Of a stretch of DNA of 64,000 bases, positions 39,101-54,100 are shown piece by piece (positions within the stretch are counted from its first letter, which is position 1; each line of letters opens with the position of its first letter). The notes beneath the pieces were generated by a model that had not been told where the DNA came from, searched no databases, and saw nothing but the letters and a program-made list of their open reading frames with translations. This DNA is from Apostichopus japonicus (taxonomy: Eukaryota; Echinodermata; Holothuroidea; Aspidochirotida; Stichopodidae), in contig NC_092570.1 in NCBI RefSeq assembly GCF_037975245.1, positions 1,428,501-1,492,500 of the forward strand. Direction: 5' to 3'. A program made the translations under genes and the position numbers.

Positions 39101-42100
39101 CAGTGCAGGCCTGAATGATTATGTTTACCTATTGTTTTATGAATCACAATAACTGAACCAAAATATGTTCTTATAACTTCCTGTGAACAATACATCACCA
39201 TTGGATGACATAAAACACCATTTGCTCTTTTGACAATTTTTTTTATATATTGTTAACGTGTGATTTCAGGCTGTAAAAAGTCTGTAAGTTTTCCATCTGA
39301 GTTTTATGCTGCACACAAGGAACTTACCCCAGTGGTCTGTGTTGTTGAATTAAGTAGTTTAGAAGTTTGATTGATTGGACTCAGATGTTTAAAGGAACAT
39401 TTATTAAAACTTAGGAGTGTAATAGAAATAGAACCTGGAGTGACAGCAGTGTTGTTTAGGGTCCTACAACATATTAAACTGTATGTTTGTGTATCTAAAG
39501 TCATCTTCCAAGATCACATGTTGTAGACAGTATCAACTGCTGTGTCCCTTTAAAGTTGCGATATATGCCCTCACGATAACCTCAAATCACTAATCTTTAA
39601 AGTTACGTTTTAGAAGTCCAACAAATATAAGTGTGGAAGGAAAAAGTGATTTGTTGCTGTTTTCTGTCACCTCAATGAGTCTTTCTATCTCACTTTGAGC
39701 AAACAAAATGCAAGGGCGCCCTCTTTAATATTTAAATTCCCTTTGTGTCATTTGGAAAGCTGATAAAATGCTGCAGTGCTCCGCCATTTTCAATGAAAAT
39801 TCAATGCGATGTATAACATGCCCTATTAACAAAATTGTCTTACAGTTAACCAGTGAATAGCCCAAAATTCCAGGTCCGTTTCCTACCTAATCTGTAAACT
39901 TTCATGAAAGCCAAAAACAATAAGTTGGCTGTCAAATATTATCGGATTCAGTCATTTTCGTCCTGGTAAACTCTTAATATGCTTTTTTAAAGTTCTTACA
40001 ATTCGGATTATCTGTACTACTTAAAGATCCGATAAAACTGATTCGGCTTCTTTTCAGTTCCGGTGATTCCACCGCTAGGATATGGAACCTGAACGAGAAT
40101 GCCTCTGGCTCCCCTCAACACATGGTGCTACGACATTGCATTAGAGACGGCGGGCAAGAAGTACCCAGCAACAAAGACGTCACATCTCTTGACTGGAATG
40201 TAAGTGATATTGTCTTTTAAGGCGATGCAAATCCCAACATCCATCTCAGGACAGAGAATCATTCGTTGTGAATGAACAAAGCCCTAAAACAGCTATTAAA
40301 GGAAACATTGTTTTTGAGATATCATTGTTTAAATGTCATGTCTGGGGGCTGTCAGTTTTTAAATTTGTGCTGTTTATTGTACTGCTGCTAGGATATGAAA
40401 CCTGTTTCTTTCTCTTTTCATTTCATGTTTTTCAAGATAGTAAAATGCTGTCAGTGCTGGCACTTAAACTCCTGCAATCGTCAAGAGCTTCGATATTTAG
40501 ATTTAGCATTTGCAATACCCATCTCCATTTAATGTCAGACAGTAAACATAATAATACAAAAAAAAAAGAACATAATAAAACATTGAAGCATATGTGACTT
40601 GATGATGTCATAGTTAGACTTGCTCAAGTCTTCAGCCCTTTGTGCGAACGAACACTAAACCACCTGTGACAATCCACAAATGGAATACAATTTTTTTTAC
40701 TTGTTTGGGGAAGTTGTTCGTCACAATTTGTATGTCTGTCAGAAAGACCAAAGATGATGGTTGGTTTGTGTCCCTTTAAAAACGATGGGTGGGTTTGTGT
40801 TTGTTGAAATTAATCAATTTCGTTGATGATTACAATTCTTTAAATAAACACTGGGGGGGGGGGGGCAAATGCAATAATTGAAAGTTTTGTAACTTGCTGG
40901 AGTCACTGGATTTGATTCCCATTCTGGCCAAGATTTTCTCTGATCTGTCATAATTTGGTTTAAACAATTGTCTAGTCAGTTTTCTGTTGATTATTTATCC
41001 CCTCAGTGCGATGGAACAAAGCTTGCCACGGGATCTTATGACGGCCATGCCAGAATCTGGTCCACGGAAGGACATCTCATCAGCACCCTAGGGCAACACA
41101 AGGGACCCATCTTTGCCCTCAAGTGGAACAAGAAGGGCAATTATATTCTCAGCGCGGGGGTCGACAAGACCACCATCATCTGGGACGCCCAGACGGGCGA
41201 GTGTAAACAGCAGTTTCCATTTCACACGGCTCCAGCCCTGGACGTGGACTGGCAGAACAACAACAGCTTTGCGTCGTGTTCGACCGATCAGTGTATCCAC
41301 GTCTGTAAGCTGGGAGTGGAGAAACCAGTCAAGACCTTCCAGGGACACACGGTGAGTGGTGATGAGACAGAGGTCGAGACAAGACCATGTGTGGGATTTA
41401 CAAAGTCTGTGTGAGAAAACTGGAGAATGTAAAATGGATTATGAGTTTCGTAGGAAGTTAAGTTAGATCTAAGCACAGATTAATAGTTGCTTGAATGGAG
41501 AAGACTAAGTTATGGTCAGAGAAGGAGATGTATGAGAGAGAGAGAGAGGGGGGGGACTGGGAGGGGGTTGAGCTGTTTGAGGTAACTTAGAAGTAGTATT
41601 TGAGTATTAAAGGTGAAAAGTGATGCTTGGAGCTGTTGTGGGTTAGTATTTGTGGGCAAGTGAGGGGTTCAGTTTGGGTCAAGTGAGTGTGGTAGAAGGC
41701 AGGCGAGGGGGAACAGACTGGCCCAGTGAGCATGTCTGGTTTAGTGGGTGGAACGGGAGAGGTGGTCTATTTGTGGGTAGTATGTGAAACAGGGTAAAGG
41801 TACAGTAGTTGGAAAAGTTTAGAGTTAGTGGTTGGAGGTAGATGTGGGTTACTATTGGACTTTGGAGGGGAGGGGGGGGGGGGATGTGAGGTTTACTGTT
41901 GAAGGCAGATGGGGGTTACTAATTGCAGGCAGATGCGTCCTATCAGTCAGATTGAGGTAACTAATTGGGAAAGTGAGGGTTATTCATGGATGGTAGATGA
42001 GGGTAACTAAGGGAGGGCAGCCGAAGGTTACGACATGGATGTAGATGAAGATTCCAGATTGGGGTCACTTGTTGGGGCAGATGGAATTAGACTCGTCGGC

Positions 42101-45100
42101 TACAATGAGAACTATTGTGACAGTTGCCAAATTTGAACAACTAACTTATTGTTTCAGATACAATGAGAACTATTTTGACAGTTTTGAATTTGAACAACTA
42201 ACTTTCTTGACAAACTTATTGTTTCAGATACAATGAGAACTATTGTGACAATTGCCAAATTTGAACTATTAATTTCTTGACAGACTTTTTGTTATGAATA
42301 TATTAATGTATTTACCACTTGTCTGTAATACGACAAGAATGTTTGTCTATGTATGGCGTGCCATTTGTTTACATTTTCAAGGACAATTTCACGGGTACTC
42401 TTTCATGTCAACACCAAAATTTTTGCCTAAAAGTTATTTCATAAGACCAAATAAGACAAGGTCGCATTGAACCCGCGGTGTAAAGCTACACTATTTGACA
42501 CAAAAAAAATGATAATTAAAAAAAAAGACACTGGAACATAGGAGAGTTAGACTCATATGCCAATGACATGAAAAGCACATCCCGTGGACAGTCTCTAAAC
42601 TTCGTCTCCAAAAATACCTTCTCAAACAATGTTTTTTTTTTTTATAGTGCTCAACAAGTCTTGAAGTCATTTTAATTTAATGTTTTCATTATTTAACCAG
42701 ACCTCAACGACATTTAAAACTCCTTCGAGATTACGTGCGTCATCTCCTTCAGGATGGCTAGAGGATTATTTGTACAAGCTCTTCAGCGTCACGAATGTTG
42801 ATCATTCGGGCTCTATTTTCCCCCATCAGCCAAAAATGATTTTTGATGACCAGCCGAGCCGAAAAATTATTTGTTATCTCTCTCTTAATTCGGATGCTTC
42901 TGTCTGGCTTTTGTTTTTCTTTTTATCTTACTTTGCAAACCAAACCAGGAGTTAAAAAAAGAAAGAAATTGTAAAAAGGAAGGAGAATAATTAAAAGTGT
43001 CCTTTTGAAGTTTGATTAAAGTGTGAAGACACTTTAATCTTTCAGATTTTATGAAGCAAGTCATACATAAATGAATGAGGCTGAGTAATTATCAGAGGTT
43101 CTTTAGCGATTTCTTTCACCACAAAGGTAAAACAAAAAAAAATACACAGAAAAGAAACCACAAAACTGGAGGAAGGCAAGGTCAACAAACTGATTTTCTC
43201 AAGGACAAAGCTTCAGGCAGTAGTACCAGAAAAATTTAAAGAAAAGTCCACCTTTTCGTTGTAGAAATAACCCAAATCATTATAGAAAAAGCTAAACAGT
43301 CTGGAAATTTTTCATACCTTGCAGTTTATTACCATCAAAACTAAAATGGAATAATTTCTTCAATTATCCCTATAAAGATGAAAAATGTAATACTCGTGGG
43401 TCTTTACCGCTGAATGATGGTTTAGTCGGTGGTCTGTTTTTGTTTCTTTTGGACAAACTTGCCTATTTTGGTAGGAGTATTCGACTATTTGTATCTGTTG
43501 TGACGGAGGGCACTGATTGGCAGAAACTGTCAGTTTGTGAAGGTATGAACGTTGCGACACGATGTTACCTTATCGAGTTTAATGTACATGTTTTAAGGAC
43601 ATTTTGGCCATACAGGTGGTTTTGTCTACCAGGTAGGTGATTTACTTGATGGAACTGAGATACCTTCCTGGGTTTGTACCTCTGAATAATCTCGGCAATT
43701 TTATTTGAGCAATGGTTCAGTTTTGTAGAATTGGTGGAGGACAGCATTGTTTTGCAGATTGACACTTTCTACAACTTCTCTCTCCTATGCCAGAACAGTG
43801 TCAAACATAGTTGAACACACTCTGGCAAAACATGGGAAAGTCATGGAAAATGGCATGACCTTCGTAGATTTTCTTTCCTACTGTACTGTTTCTCCTTTTT
43901 TTCCTCCTAACAATTCACCCAAAACAAAACTGCTGATATGTTCAATTAAAAAGGTCACAGAAATTTGTAAGTTTTGACATTGAAAAGTCATGGAAAATTC
44001 TTAAAATGGTTCTATTTTCTATTTCTTGTTCCTCCTAAGAATTCAACTGAAACATAACTACAGACATGTTCTATCATAAAAATCACACAATTCTGTCATT
44101 TTGAAATGGAAAAGTCATGGAAATTATTTCAAGAAAGAGTTTGAAGCCTGGTTGTATGTTTGTACATTAATGCAAGTTATAAAATGTAAAGCGATATCCT
44201 CTTTGTTGTAATGAGGAAGTTACCTAAAAATTTTGTTTAATTTTCTTTCCCCTTTCTGTTCCCTTTTAGAATGAAGTCAATGCCATCAAGTGGGACCCTA
44301 ATGGATCAATGTTGGCTTCTTGCTCAGATGATATGACCCTCAAGGTAATTAGTAAATCTCTCCTTAAATGTAAAAAGAAACTCCAGTTTTATTATTCATT
44401 TACACAACATTTGATACGTACCCAGAATATAAAACATGATTTTACAACAATTAATTTGCTTGAAATACACAGTTAATTCTTTCCTTTTCTGAGGCTGTTG
44501 GTGTATAGATAGAAGTTTTTGTGTGTAATTTATAGTCTCCAACATCCAACACAGTTCCCACACAGTCTGGAAGTCTGCAAATTTGGGAAAACAGTAAAAC
44601 TATTACAAGCATATTTCAGTCCTTACAAGAGTTTTGAAACATGTTTCAGACATAATTGAGGTCACACTGATAAAAGCATTGTTTTAGTTCACACTATGAA
44701 ATCGTGCATATTACAACTGACATTTGACAGTGAATGCATCAGTTGTTACAGAGAGAGCATCATTTCGGTTCATGCTATGAAATCAGAGAGCATTGCTTCA
44801 GTTCACACTGACAAAATATATTTCAGACATGTAGCATTTACGTACATACATTAGCAAAAACAAAATGGATAAATAAAACAAAAATAAAAAAAATTAACTG
44901 TGGCTTCACTTTACTAAATAATATAACTGACAATATACCCAGCCTTGCAGGAGTTCAAACGGTGTCATATAAAGTACAATTATATTAATACCCTTTCAAT
45001 CAATCCGTAAAGATTCTAACCTGTAGAAAGACCTCATCACGTTCTTCAGGAACTAAATGGAACCTAATCATCCCTTGGGGCATAGTAGGTCTGTAGTTGT

Positions 45101-48100
45101 AATATTCCCCCAAAAAATAATAATCATAATAATAAATTAGAATAGGCAGCGTAGTCGTAAAATTGGACGTTAAAATCGTTACTCTTTCTTTTTTTTCTTG
45201 TTCTGGCTATAAATCATTTCCTGGACGTCTGTATTTCCTGTCTTCGTCCTAGTCTCCTTTTAGTGACGATAAACAAGTTTGATATGTCTTGACGTGCCGT
45301 CGAGCACAGTGGGGATACGTCTGGTGGCGTTGGTTTAGAAGCTTTGCGAATAAACAGTGGAATTTTTTCGGTATACGCTACACGATAAGTAATTAATACA
45401 ATTCCCCATAAACACCATCTCTGTATGGTTCTCTGTATATTTTCTCGAAAGAAGGTATTTCAGCCAAGTGAACTTTCTTGGAAACCTTGGACCCTCAACT
45501 GCTAGTCTACTAGTTCTCTAGTCTGTAACAGACTTTGAAACCTCTCGTTTTAATTTTCGTAAATGTAATTAAGCAAGAAGGCTCCAGATTAAGAAATAGA
45601 AAGATGTAATTCTCAAAGTGAAAGGGAAAATTGAAATGTTTGAATGCGTGATGGCAGAGTTAATACATCAATAAATCAAAGATTTCTTGGGAGTGGGGGG
45701 AGGGGGAGAATTTATTGATATGACCCTTGAAAATGGTCTTCCATAAAGTCTGAATCAAAGAGAAGGACCTCAAAACTTTATTGCCATCCGTACATTTTTT
45801 AAGAAAGTGCAGAAGCACAATGGGATGTTCATCCGAAAATTTAGTAAAAATATTGCTCTGTTTTAGTTAGTAAAGCAGGCATTTAAAGTATGCCTGCATC
45901 TTGCAAAGTGTTGGTGAAATTATATCAAAGGAAGTTATCAATTTGGTTGCTCTGGTTGTTTGTCTTCATACATCACATGCGACAAAACTGAGTGAATACT
46001 TTTGTTAGAAGGAAGGCCTGTTTTGACCTGAGAGATATATTTCGACCCATAGATTTTCTCAACACGTCTACAGATTTATAAAGCAGCGTTTATTTTCCTT
46101 CTTAATTCATTCTTGTTTTGATCTTAAAATTCAAATAAAAGCTCAAAACTTCTCCTTTTTCAGAAGTAGAATATTGTAGAGAGATGAGAAGTGAGAAAAC
46201 AACAATTCAAGTACATTAACAATTATTCCAACATTCCAATTATTTCTCATTTTAAGGGCAATTGAACAATTTTATTTATATAGGAAATTGAAGTTTTCAA
46301 TGACATGGACATGTGCCATGATGACATCACAGACCACCCACTGTGATCCATTTCCTGGATTAATGAAGATGTTTTCTGGCAAATACCTTAAATTCATCTT
46401 CAAGAAATTATACCTAGAGTTAGTAACAATAGTTTGAGATGGAAGTTTTACACTTAACAGCATGGAATAATTTTATCTTCACTTTAAAGGTCATGAGCAT
46501 AGCAACCAAATATGCTATAAATCAGTGGTCGACAAAATAAAGGCCCAACCCCCCCCCTCCCCCAACCTCACAGAATAGATGGTCAGGAATAAATAACTTA
46601 AATGGATGTTCACAGACAAGCCTCAGAAACTGTACATAAATTTTCTAATGAAATTCTGAAACCTACCAACAACCCCAACTCCCCACCCCCCCATGGATTA
46701 AAATGGGCCACAACCGATAATTTGAGGAGTTTTGTTCAAAAGAAATGTTTTGTATGTTTGTTGAGAGAGAGAAATAAATGCTGTCCATCGATTCAACTTT
46801 TCAGATATGGTCGATGAAACATGATACCTGGGTTCACGACTTGAAGGCTCACTTAAAGGAGATCTACACCATCAAATGGAGTCCATGCAACCCAAACACA
46901 TCCCTGATGCTAGCCAGGTAAGAGCAATTTGTTCGATGACGAGAGTTCCGTAGGCTGGAAAGCTGTAGGTCGTGAAGTTTGATCCTAGACACCGGAATTT
47001 TGTGTCGACTACAGAAGGCTCAACCATTAAAGGAGAAGCAAGCACAGCCATCATCTTTCGCATATGTTATAGAGATCTTTATGATGATTAACTCCCCAAC
47101 ATAGACAAGGAAAATCTTGCTCGAAACCAGCTGAAATATTTACTGTTCAAGAAGAAAGGAAACAATGGTTTTGTGTTTTGAGGCACTTTTACGAATTATT
47201 TCACTGACTTTTATTTGACTGTTCAAGTTAACACATGCGCAGTTTGTTCATTTTTCAATGCTTTGTCTGTTTTCAGTCGAGACGTTAAGAATATATCTGT
47301 CTCACTCTGGAGGTAGCTGATCAAAGTATAACAGTGAAATCAGGTAGTTGATGGTTAAAACTAGTCCTCAGAGCAAAATCAAAGATAACTCCATTTGACC
47401 TTTGATCTTTATAACAACATTTAGCAGCTTAAGATAGCATTGCGATGTTGCCATATCACATCCTACTAAGGCCTGAGTCGGGTACCTGAATCAATAACGC
47501 GCAAAATTGGTACCCTTTCTCTGTGGAAAAGATCGTGTAACTGCTATGTGAGTGACACTGTGTGACACATGGCATTTACACTATTTCATTTACAGTACAA
47601 CTTAGGCTTGAATTATCTCTACCTAAATATCCATCCAATGGAGACATATTCTAAAATCCCTCTGTGCCTTTTGGAAAACTATGCAGAACTGACAAATCTT
47701 TTATCTCTGACCCTCAAGCCATTAAGTTTTACAGCATTTACAGGTTTATAATTAGGGTTGTATTGTCTTCTCACTTTCATGGCTCTTCGGTCTCTACGTA
47801 AAATTTCTGCGAGTTATTCAACGCGTTTAGCCACCGTGCCCCGTGGAAATTACGCGTGCCCCATCATTTTATGAATATGTAACCCCTTGTGAAACCCCAA
47901 CTGCCATATAAGCTCTTTTTATGGTCCAGGCAAGAAAATTTGAGCCTGCCTCTTTTCTTTCGTCTTGGAGGTAGCTGCGATCTTGAGGCTGTTCCGTGAC
48001 GCCGTGATTTTCCAAAAGTTTAATCACATGGAGACTGAGAGTCATATTCTTTATGACTTACAAGTTCATTAAACTATTTGTGCGCAGACCATCCGGTCAA

Positions 48101-51100
48101 AACCAAGAAGGTTGCATTTTATTTGATTTGATCTCAATAAGAAACTTTCCGTTACTCAACCTTAATTGCCCTTTCCATTTTAGTGTGTATATATGCAACC
48201 AAAACCAGAAAACTGGTGGCGAACTGTTTGTAATTAGCCTAGTGAAGACTTGCTTTTGTCCTGATTTTAATTATGATTATGATTATTATTATCATTATTA
48301 TTTTTTGTGTGTGTGTGTGTGCTCTACATTAGAAAACTTTTGAAGTTTGTAGCAATTTGAGTTATAGAGATGCTTTAATATCTAAATTGAGTACTTAACA
48401 CATAAAAAAACGAACATTTGATACATTGTCTTGAAAACATTAAGAGAGAAAATTTTTCTGGCTTTATGATTTAGCACTTAAGGAATAAATTTAGCATTTT
48501 TTAGCAAATTTTTTTTTAGCAAATTTTTTAGCAAATTTAACATTTAAGGCATAAAAGTGTTCTCATGTTGATAAAACTCTCTGCCATCTGACCTTACCGT
48601 TGAGAAGGATTTCCTCAACCCAATGCCTTCCCTCAAAGCTGTGAAATCCACCAAATGTCAACATTCATCATTGAGATTCAGTGTTGAGGGTGGGTTGTGT
48701 TTTTTCTCCAAACCGTAAACTACACAACACAAATTATTTTCTGTGCATACTTTTGGTCTTTGACTTTTTATGTAATGTTGAATAAATGAAAGAGGGAAAG
48801 TGGTAAATAAATGCAGGTGATGTTTTTCTCGTGTAATTTTACTTCTAAATTTTGGCCTGTAAAAGTACAGCAGGTATAAAACTAAATAAGAATGCACGTA
48901 CGGTAAGAAGTGAAAACTGATAATGTAATCTCCACCGATTTCAAATTTTGCTGATGTATATAATCCATTTGTTTCATGAATTTCTAATTCACCTACATGA
49001 GGTTACAACAGGTTTAACTCATTTACTGCACAGAACATATATGTTATATGTACATCATTCGCCTGATGTGTAAAATCCAATTGCCTTAAATTGAAATGTA
49101 CTATGTATGAATATTCGTCAAAAAAGTGATTCCCTTGGTATAATTTTTTTTTTACTCTTCTGATAATATCTACAGTAATCATATAGTTTTTTCCTCTTTG
49201 AAGTGAAAAGTCTGTGGTAGTTATTTTTTATTTTGGTAATCTTTCATACCATAGCCAAACATTTTACCTAATACTGAATTTCAAAGCAATACCATTTCCT
49301 TAAAGCAAACTTTTGTTATGAGATAACTGTGTATAATAGCACATTCAGAACTGGGAAACCATGCCCAAAGAGTTCTGGACCATGAGCAATTTGAATGAAC
49401 ACCCACTCTGACAATAGGAGCATACAGGGTCTGGCTGAAGCTAACAAAAATAATTTTAAAATAACTTAAAAAAAAAATTAAAATGACATTGACAAAAACA
49501 ACACTTTGGGTTAAGAAAAACAGGCAGATGCAGTATGCAGTTTGGTATTTACTGTACATTGATATCATTGACTGGTTTTTTAGAAGTAGAACATTATATT
49601 AGTTGTGTGCTATATAGATATATATATGCATGCCTGTAGTGATCATCAGCTCTACTTTCAAAGGTTCATATTTTTTTCCAATTTCAAGTTTTACATGTTT
49701 CCCTATCAGAAGTTACTGTTGTAGCCTTGTAGGTAAAACATTTACCTTTATTTAGCTAAGCATTTCTCGTCGTGCACGCTGCTGTTCCAAAACCTCTGAG
49801 AAATGTCTCCAGGCTGTCACTTCTGAAGCTTGTTCTTGGAAAGTTTTGCTTAAACTTCTCGCAGAATCTTTTTGAGGTGTTTTGATTTGGTTTATGCTAT
49901 TATTCTCAAACCAAGTGTAGTTTATTAGAATGAACAGTAAAATCTCATGTCAAATAGAGGTCTATATTTCATATCAATAAATCAATAATTGAATAATTAA
50001 ATCAATAGTTGAACCATATCGTTCTTTTCCCGTTTGACCTCAGTGCATCTTTCGATTCGACCGTACGGCTCTGGGAAGTGGAGAGGGGGCTATGCATTCA
50101 TACCTTAACACGACACCAAGAACCGGTCTACAGCGTCGCCTTTAGTCCTGACGGCAAATACTTGGCCAGTGGTTCCTTTGACAAATGTGTACATATTTGG
50201 TCAACTCAAGTAAGTGCTTCATTTTTTTCCCTTTTTCTGTCAGTTGTTGTGGGAGGGATGTTGTTGTGTTTTTGTTGTGTATTTTTTGTGTGTTTTTGTT
50301 TTTGTATTTTGTATTTTTTGTGTATTTTTTGTTTTTGTTTTTGTATTTTGTATTTTTTGTGTGTTTTTGTTTTTGTATTTTGTATTTTTTGTGTGTTTTT
50401 GTTTTTGTATTTTGTATTTTTTGTGTATTTTTTGTGTGTTTTTGTTTTTGTATTTTGTATTTTTTGTGTATTTTTTGTTTTTGTATTTTTTGTGTATTTT
50501 TTGTTTTTGTTTTTGTATTTTTTGTGTATTTTTTGTTTTTGTATTTTGTATTTTTTGTGTATTTTTTTTGTGTATTTTGTATTTTTTGTTTTTGTATTTT
50601 TTGTTTTGTTTTTGTATTTTGTATTTTTTGTGTATTTTTTGTTTTGTTTTTGTATTTTGTATTTTTTGTGTATTTTTTGTGTGTTTTTGTTTTTGTATTT
50701 TGTATTTTTTGTGTATTTTTTTGTTTTTGTTTTGTTTTTTGTGTAACAGACCATAGGACATGAAGCAAGGCCTGGTTCAGGGTTTGTTTACTGGTTTACA
50801 AAGAAATTGTTTGTCTATGGTATTTTCATAAGATCGGACATATATATATTTAATATACAACAACTTGCATACCACATACAGTAGTCTATGATTTACAACA
50901 TATACCGAATACAGGTAAAGAAAACAGTTTATGCTAACCTTGGTGGCATCTTCCATTGCTGAGTTTTTGAAATTTACTCAAACATGTTATTGTCATATCT
51001 GGACAACATCAAACTACCTCTTTCTTTTTTTTACTGTCATACAAGTAGGACCCTTCCTGTCGTCTTAAACTCACCGCTTAATTTCAATGAAGTGGATGAA

Positions 51101-54100
51101 TTAAATCTTTCGAACGTGAAATAACATCCTGTCACACGACTGAATTATTTGCCAAGGTTATATAAATCGTTTCAAATCTAAATCAGAAGCAAGTGATGGT
51201 ACTGTAGTCCCTGTACAGTATGACGTATATACAGTATGACAGTACAGTACAGTATGACAGTATGTACAGTATGATGTAGGACAGTACAGTATGTACAGTA
51301 TAATGTAGGACAGTACAGTACAGTATGTACAGTATGATGTAGGACAGTACAGTACAGTATGTACAGTATGATGTAGGACAGTACAGTACAGTATGACAGT
51401 AAGTACAGTATGATGTAGGACAGTACAGTACAGTATGACAGTAAGTACAGTATGATGTAGGACAGTACAGTACAGTATGACAGTAAGTACAGTATGATGT
51501 AGGACAGTACAGTACAGTATGACAGTAAGTACAGTATGATGTAGGACAGTACAGTACAGTATGACAGTAAGTACAGTATGATGTAGGACAGTACAGTACA
51601 GTATGACAGTAAGTACAGTATGATGTAGGACAGTACAGTACAGTATGACAGTAAGTACAGTATGATGTAGGACAGTACAGTACAGTATGACAGTAAGTAC
51701 AGTATGATGTAGGACAGTACAGTACAGTATGACAGTATGTACAGTATGATGTAGGACAGTACAGTACAGTATGACAGTATGTACAGTATGATGTAGGACA
51801 GTACAGTACAGTATGACAGTAAGTACAGTATGATGTAGGACAGTACAGTACAGTATGACAGTATGTACAGTATGATGTAGGACAGTACAGTATAGTATGA
51901 CAGTATGTACAGTATGATGTAGGACAGTACAGTACAGTATGACAGTATGTACAGTATGATGTAGGACAGTACAGTACAGTATGACAGTATGTACAGTATG
52001 ATGTAGGACAGTACAGTATAGTATGACAGTATGTACAGTATGATGTAGGACAGTACAGTACAGTATGACAGTAAGGACAGTATGATGTAGGACAGTACAA
52101 TACAGTATGACAGTATCATGTAGGACAGTACAGTATAGTATGTACAGTATGATGTAGGACAGTATGTACAGTATTATGTAACAGATTCTTCTGCAGTGCA
52201 CTCCAATGTCACTTCCTGTGAAACTTGCATTACCTCCTGCGGTTTGAGTGAAAAACACTAGTGTGTGAGGGGAATTGCACGCAAATGGTTCGACAAGTCT
52301 TTTTGAAGATTTGTGACTTTCTTTATTCTGTATGCAAAACTCTGGTATTTTGTTTGTTTGTCAGTTCACAACTTCAGTCATGCCTCACACAATTATTGAT
52401 TCATTGATACACGACCAAACCCTGCTTGTAGCCCAGAGCATCTGAGCATTTGATTAAATGCGTCCTGAAAGCGTAGGCTATCTTTATAGTTTAGAGAGTC
52501 TCGCCAGTTGATTTGCAATATTTAGTCACAATCATGGAGATTAATGTTAATCATGCGTGAAAAAGTACTACCATGTTTTTCACTCCGTTCCCTGCAGTCG
52601 TGGAAAACCCTGGATTTCCGACCGACGGAATATATTATATCTCGCTAATGGGATACATGCTATGAAGCTGCAAATTTGGATCAATGTTATTTGTGGCACA
52701 AGCTTTGTGTGTTACAGTTTGTATACTATTTACATATTTCAGACATGGAAAGACATATTTCGTGGGAAAGTTGACATTAAAATATTTTGATTGGTGCAAA
52801 TATGAAAGGAAGCAAACAGTAAAGCTCTGTGACATTGTCGCACGACTTTTACATGGATTTTTGCCTTTGAGATTTGACATTTTGAGTACTCTTATGAGGC
52901 TTGTGTTGAGTACATTTTATGCAGAAAATAATTATATAGTTGAGCACATACAGGGAACTCAATCTCAAGTACTAAATACATATTCGTTTATATGGAAATA
53001 AATTTTAATTGTAACAAAGTTTAATTTTTTATTTGAAAATCTGACATTTTATTACATGCCCTATTCCTAAGAGAGGAGACATTAAAATGGCCGTTGTTTA
53101 AAAGAAAAAGAAAAAAGTCCACCATCGTAAAAGAGAAAAATCGTGAGCATATGAAGTTGGTCATACTGTTTGCCGACATGGAACTATATATATTAAAGAG
53201 GCCTCGATGTATTTTATTTGCATAACTCTCGGGGGATTTTCAAATTTTAAGTCCATCGTAGATTACTCCTGTTTTGCAAAGTAGGGAGAGGGAAGCTTTT
53301 GAGATTTATTTTAAATTGCGAATTCTAAATACAGACTCAATCTCGTCACATAGTCAGGTGAAGGAGGTGCACACGATTGGATGATATAAAAGGTGTCAAG
53401 AGCCATTTTTCATGAAGTTCAAATGAGAGGGCAGTTTGCTTGATTCGTTTTACTTTTAAGGTAAAAAGACCCGTCTTGTGTAGAGCAAGAGTATGTGTCG
53501 TCCTCGCTGGGCGTTTGACCGACCCACTTCCATAACGCTCACGCCATACAGTAGGTAACGGGCGTGGGTCAACGTCTGATGAAGAGTACTTTGCTATGAC
53601 CGTGTTGCCAGTTTATTTAACAGGGAAAAATGAGCCCACTCTCCTCTCGTGCAGAGTTTTGTGAATTGCAAATGTAATCAGTTTCAGGTCAAAGCGGTTT
53701 TAAGAACTCTTGTTTGAGAATCACCCTCAAGGCAGGATGCAGCCGGCCACATTGATAAAACAGTGATTGATGAGAAGATTACTACTCCATTGGTCCTCTT
53801 CTATATGAGTCATCTAATATTGCGGGTGACGTCGGATCGAATGTTTTAATCAACATGTTAACATCATCTTTGGTAATAAATTACGAGAGGGAAAAAACTG
53901 CTGTTCTTCTTTTAAAGAAAAGCAAAATTCTGTATCTCTTTTTTAAAATATTTTTAAATCTCAAATGAGACATAAATATGTTATGTAATCGATCATGTTT
54001 TTGTTAAACTCTTCTTACAGACTGGTAGTTTAGTTCATAGTTACAGGGGAACCGGGGGTATCTTTGAAGTTTGCTGGAACCACAGAGGGGATAAAGTGGG

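Noticed and set aside
50009-50768. Six long ORFs on both strands (Phe/Cys/Val-rich or Lys/Thr-rich)
   Set aside because: Only the first 56 codons of one frame (exon 9) are real; the rest is the TTTTTGT low-complexity block.
51158-52258. Minus-strand ORFs of 305-366 codons with a 14-residue repeat
   Set aside because: They come from the 42-bp minisatellite; all three reverse frames are open at once, which no real gene would show, and the array sits in a TBL1XR1 intron.
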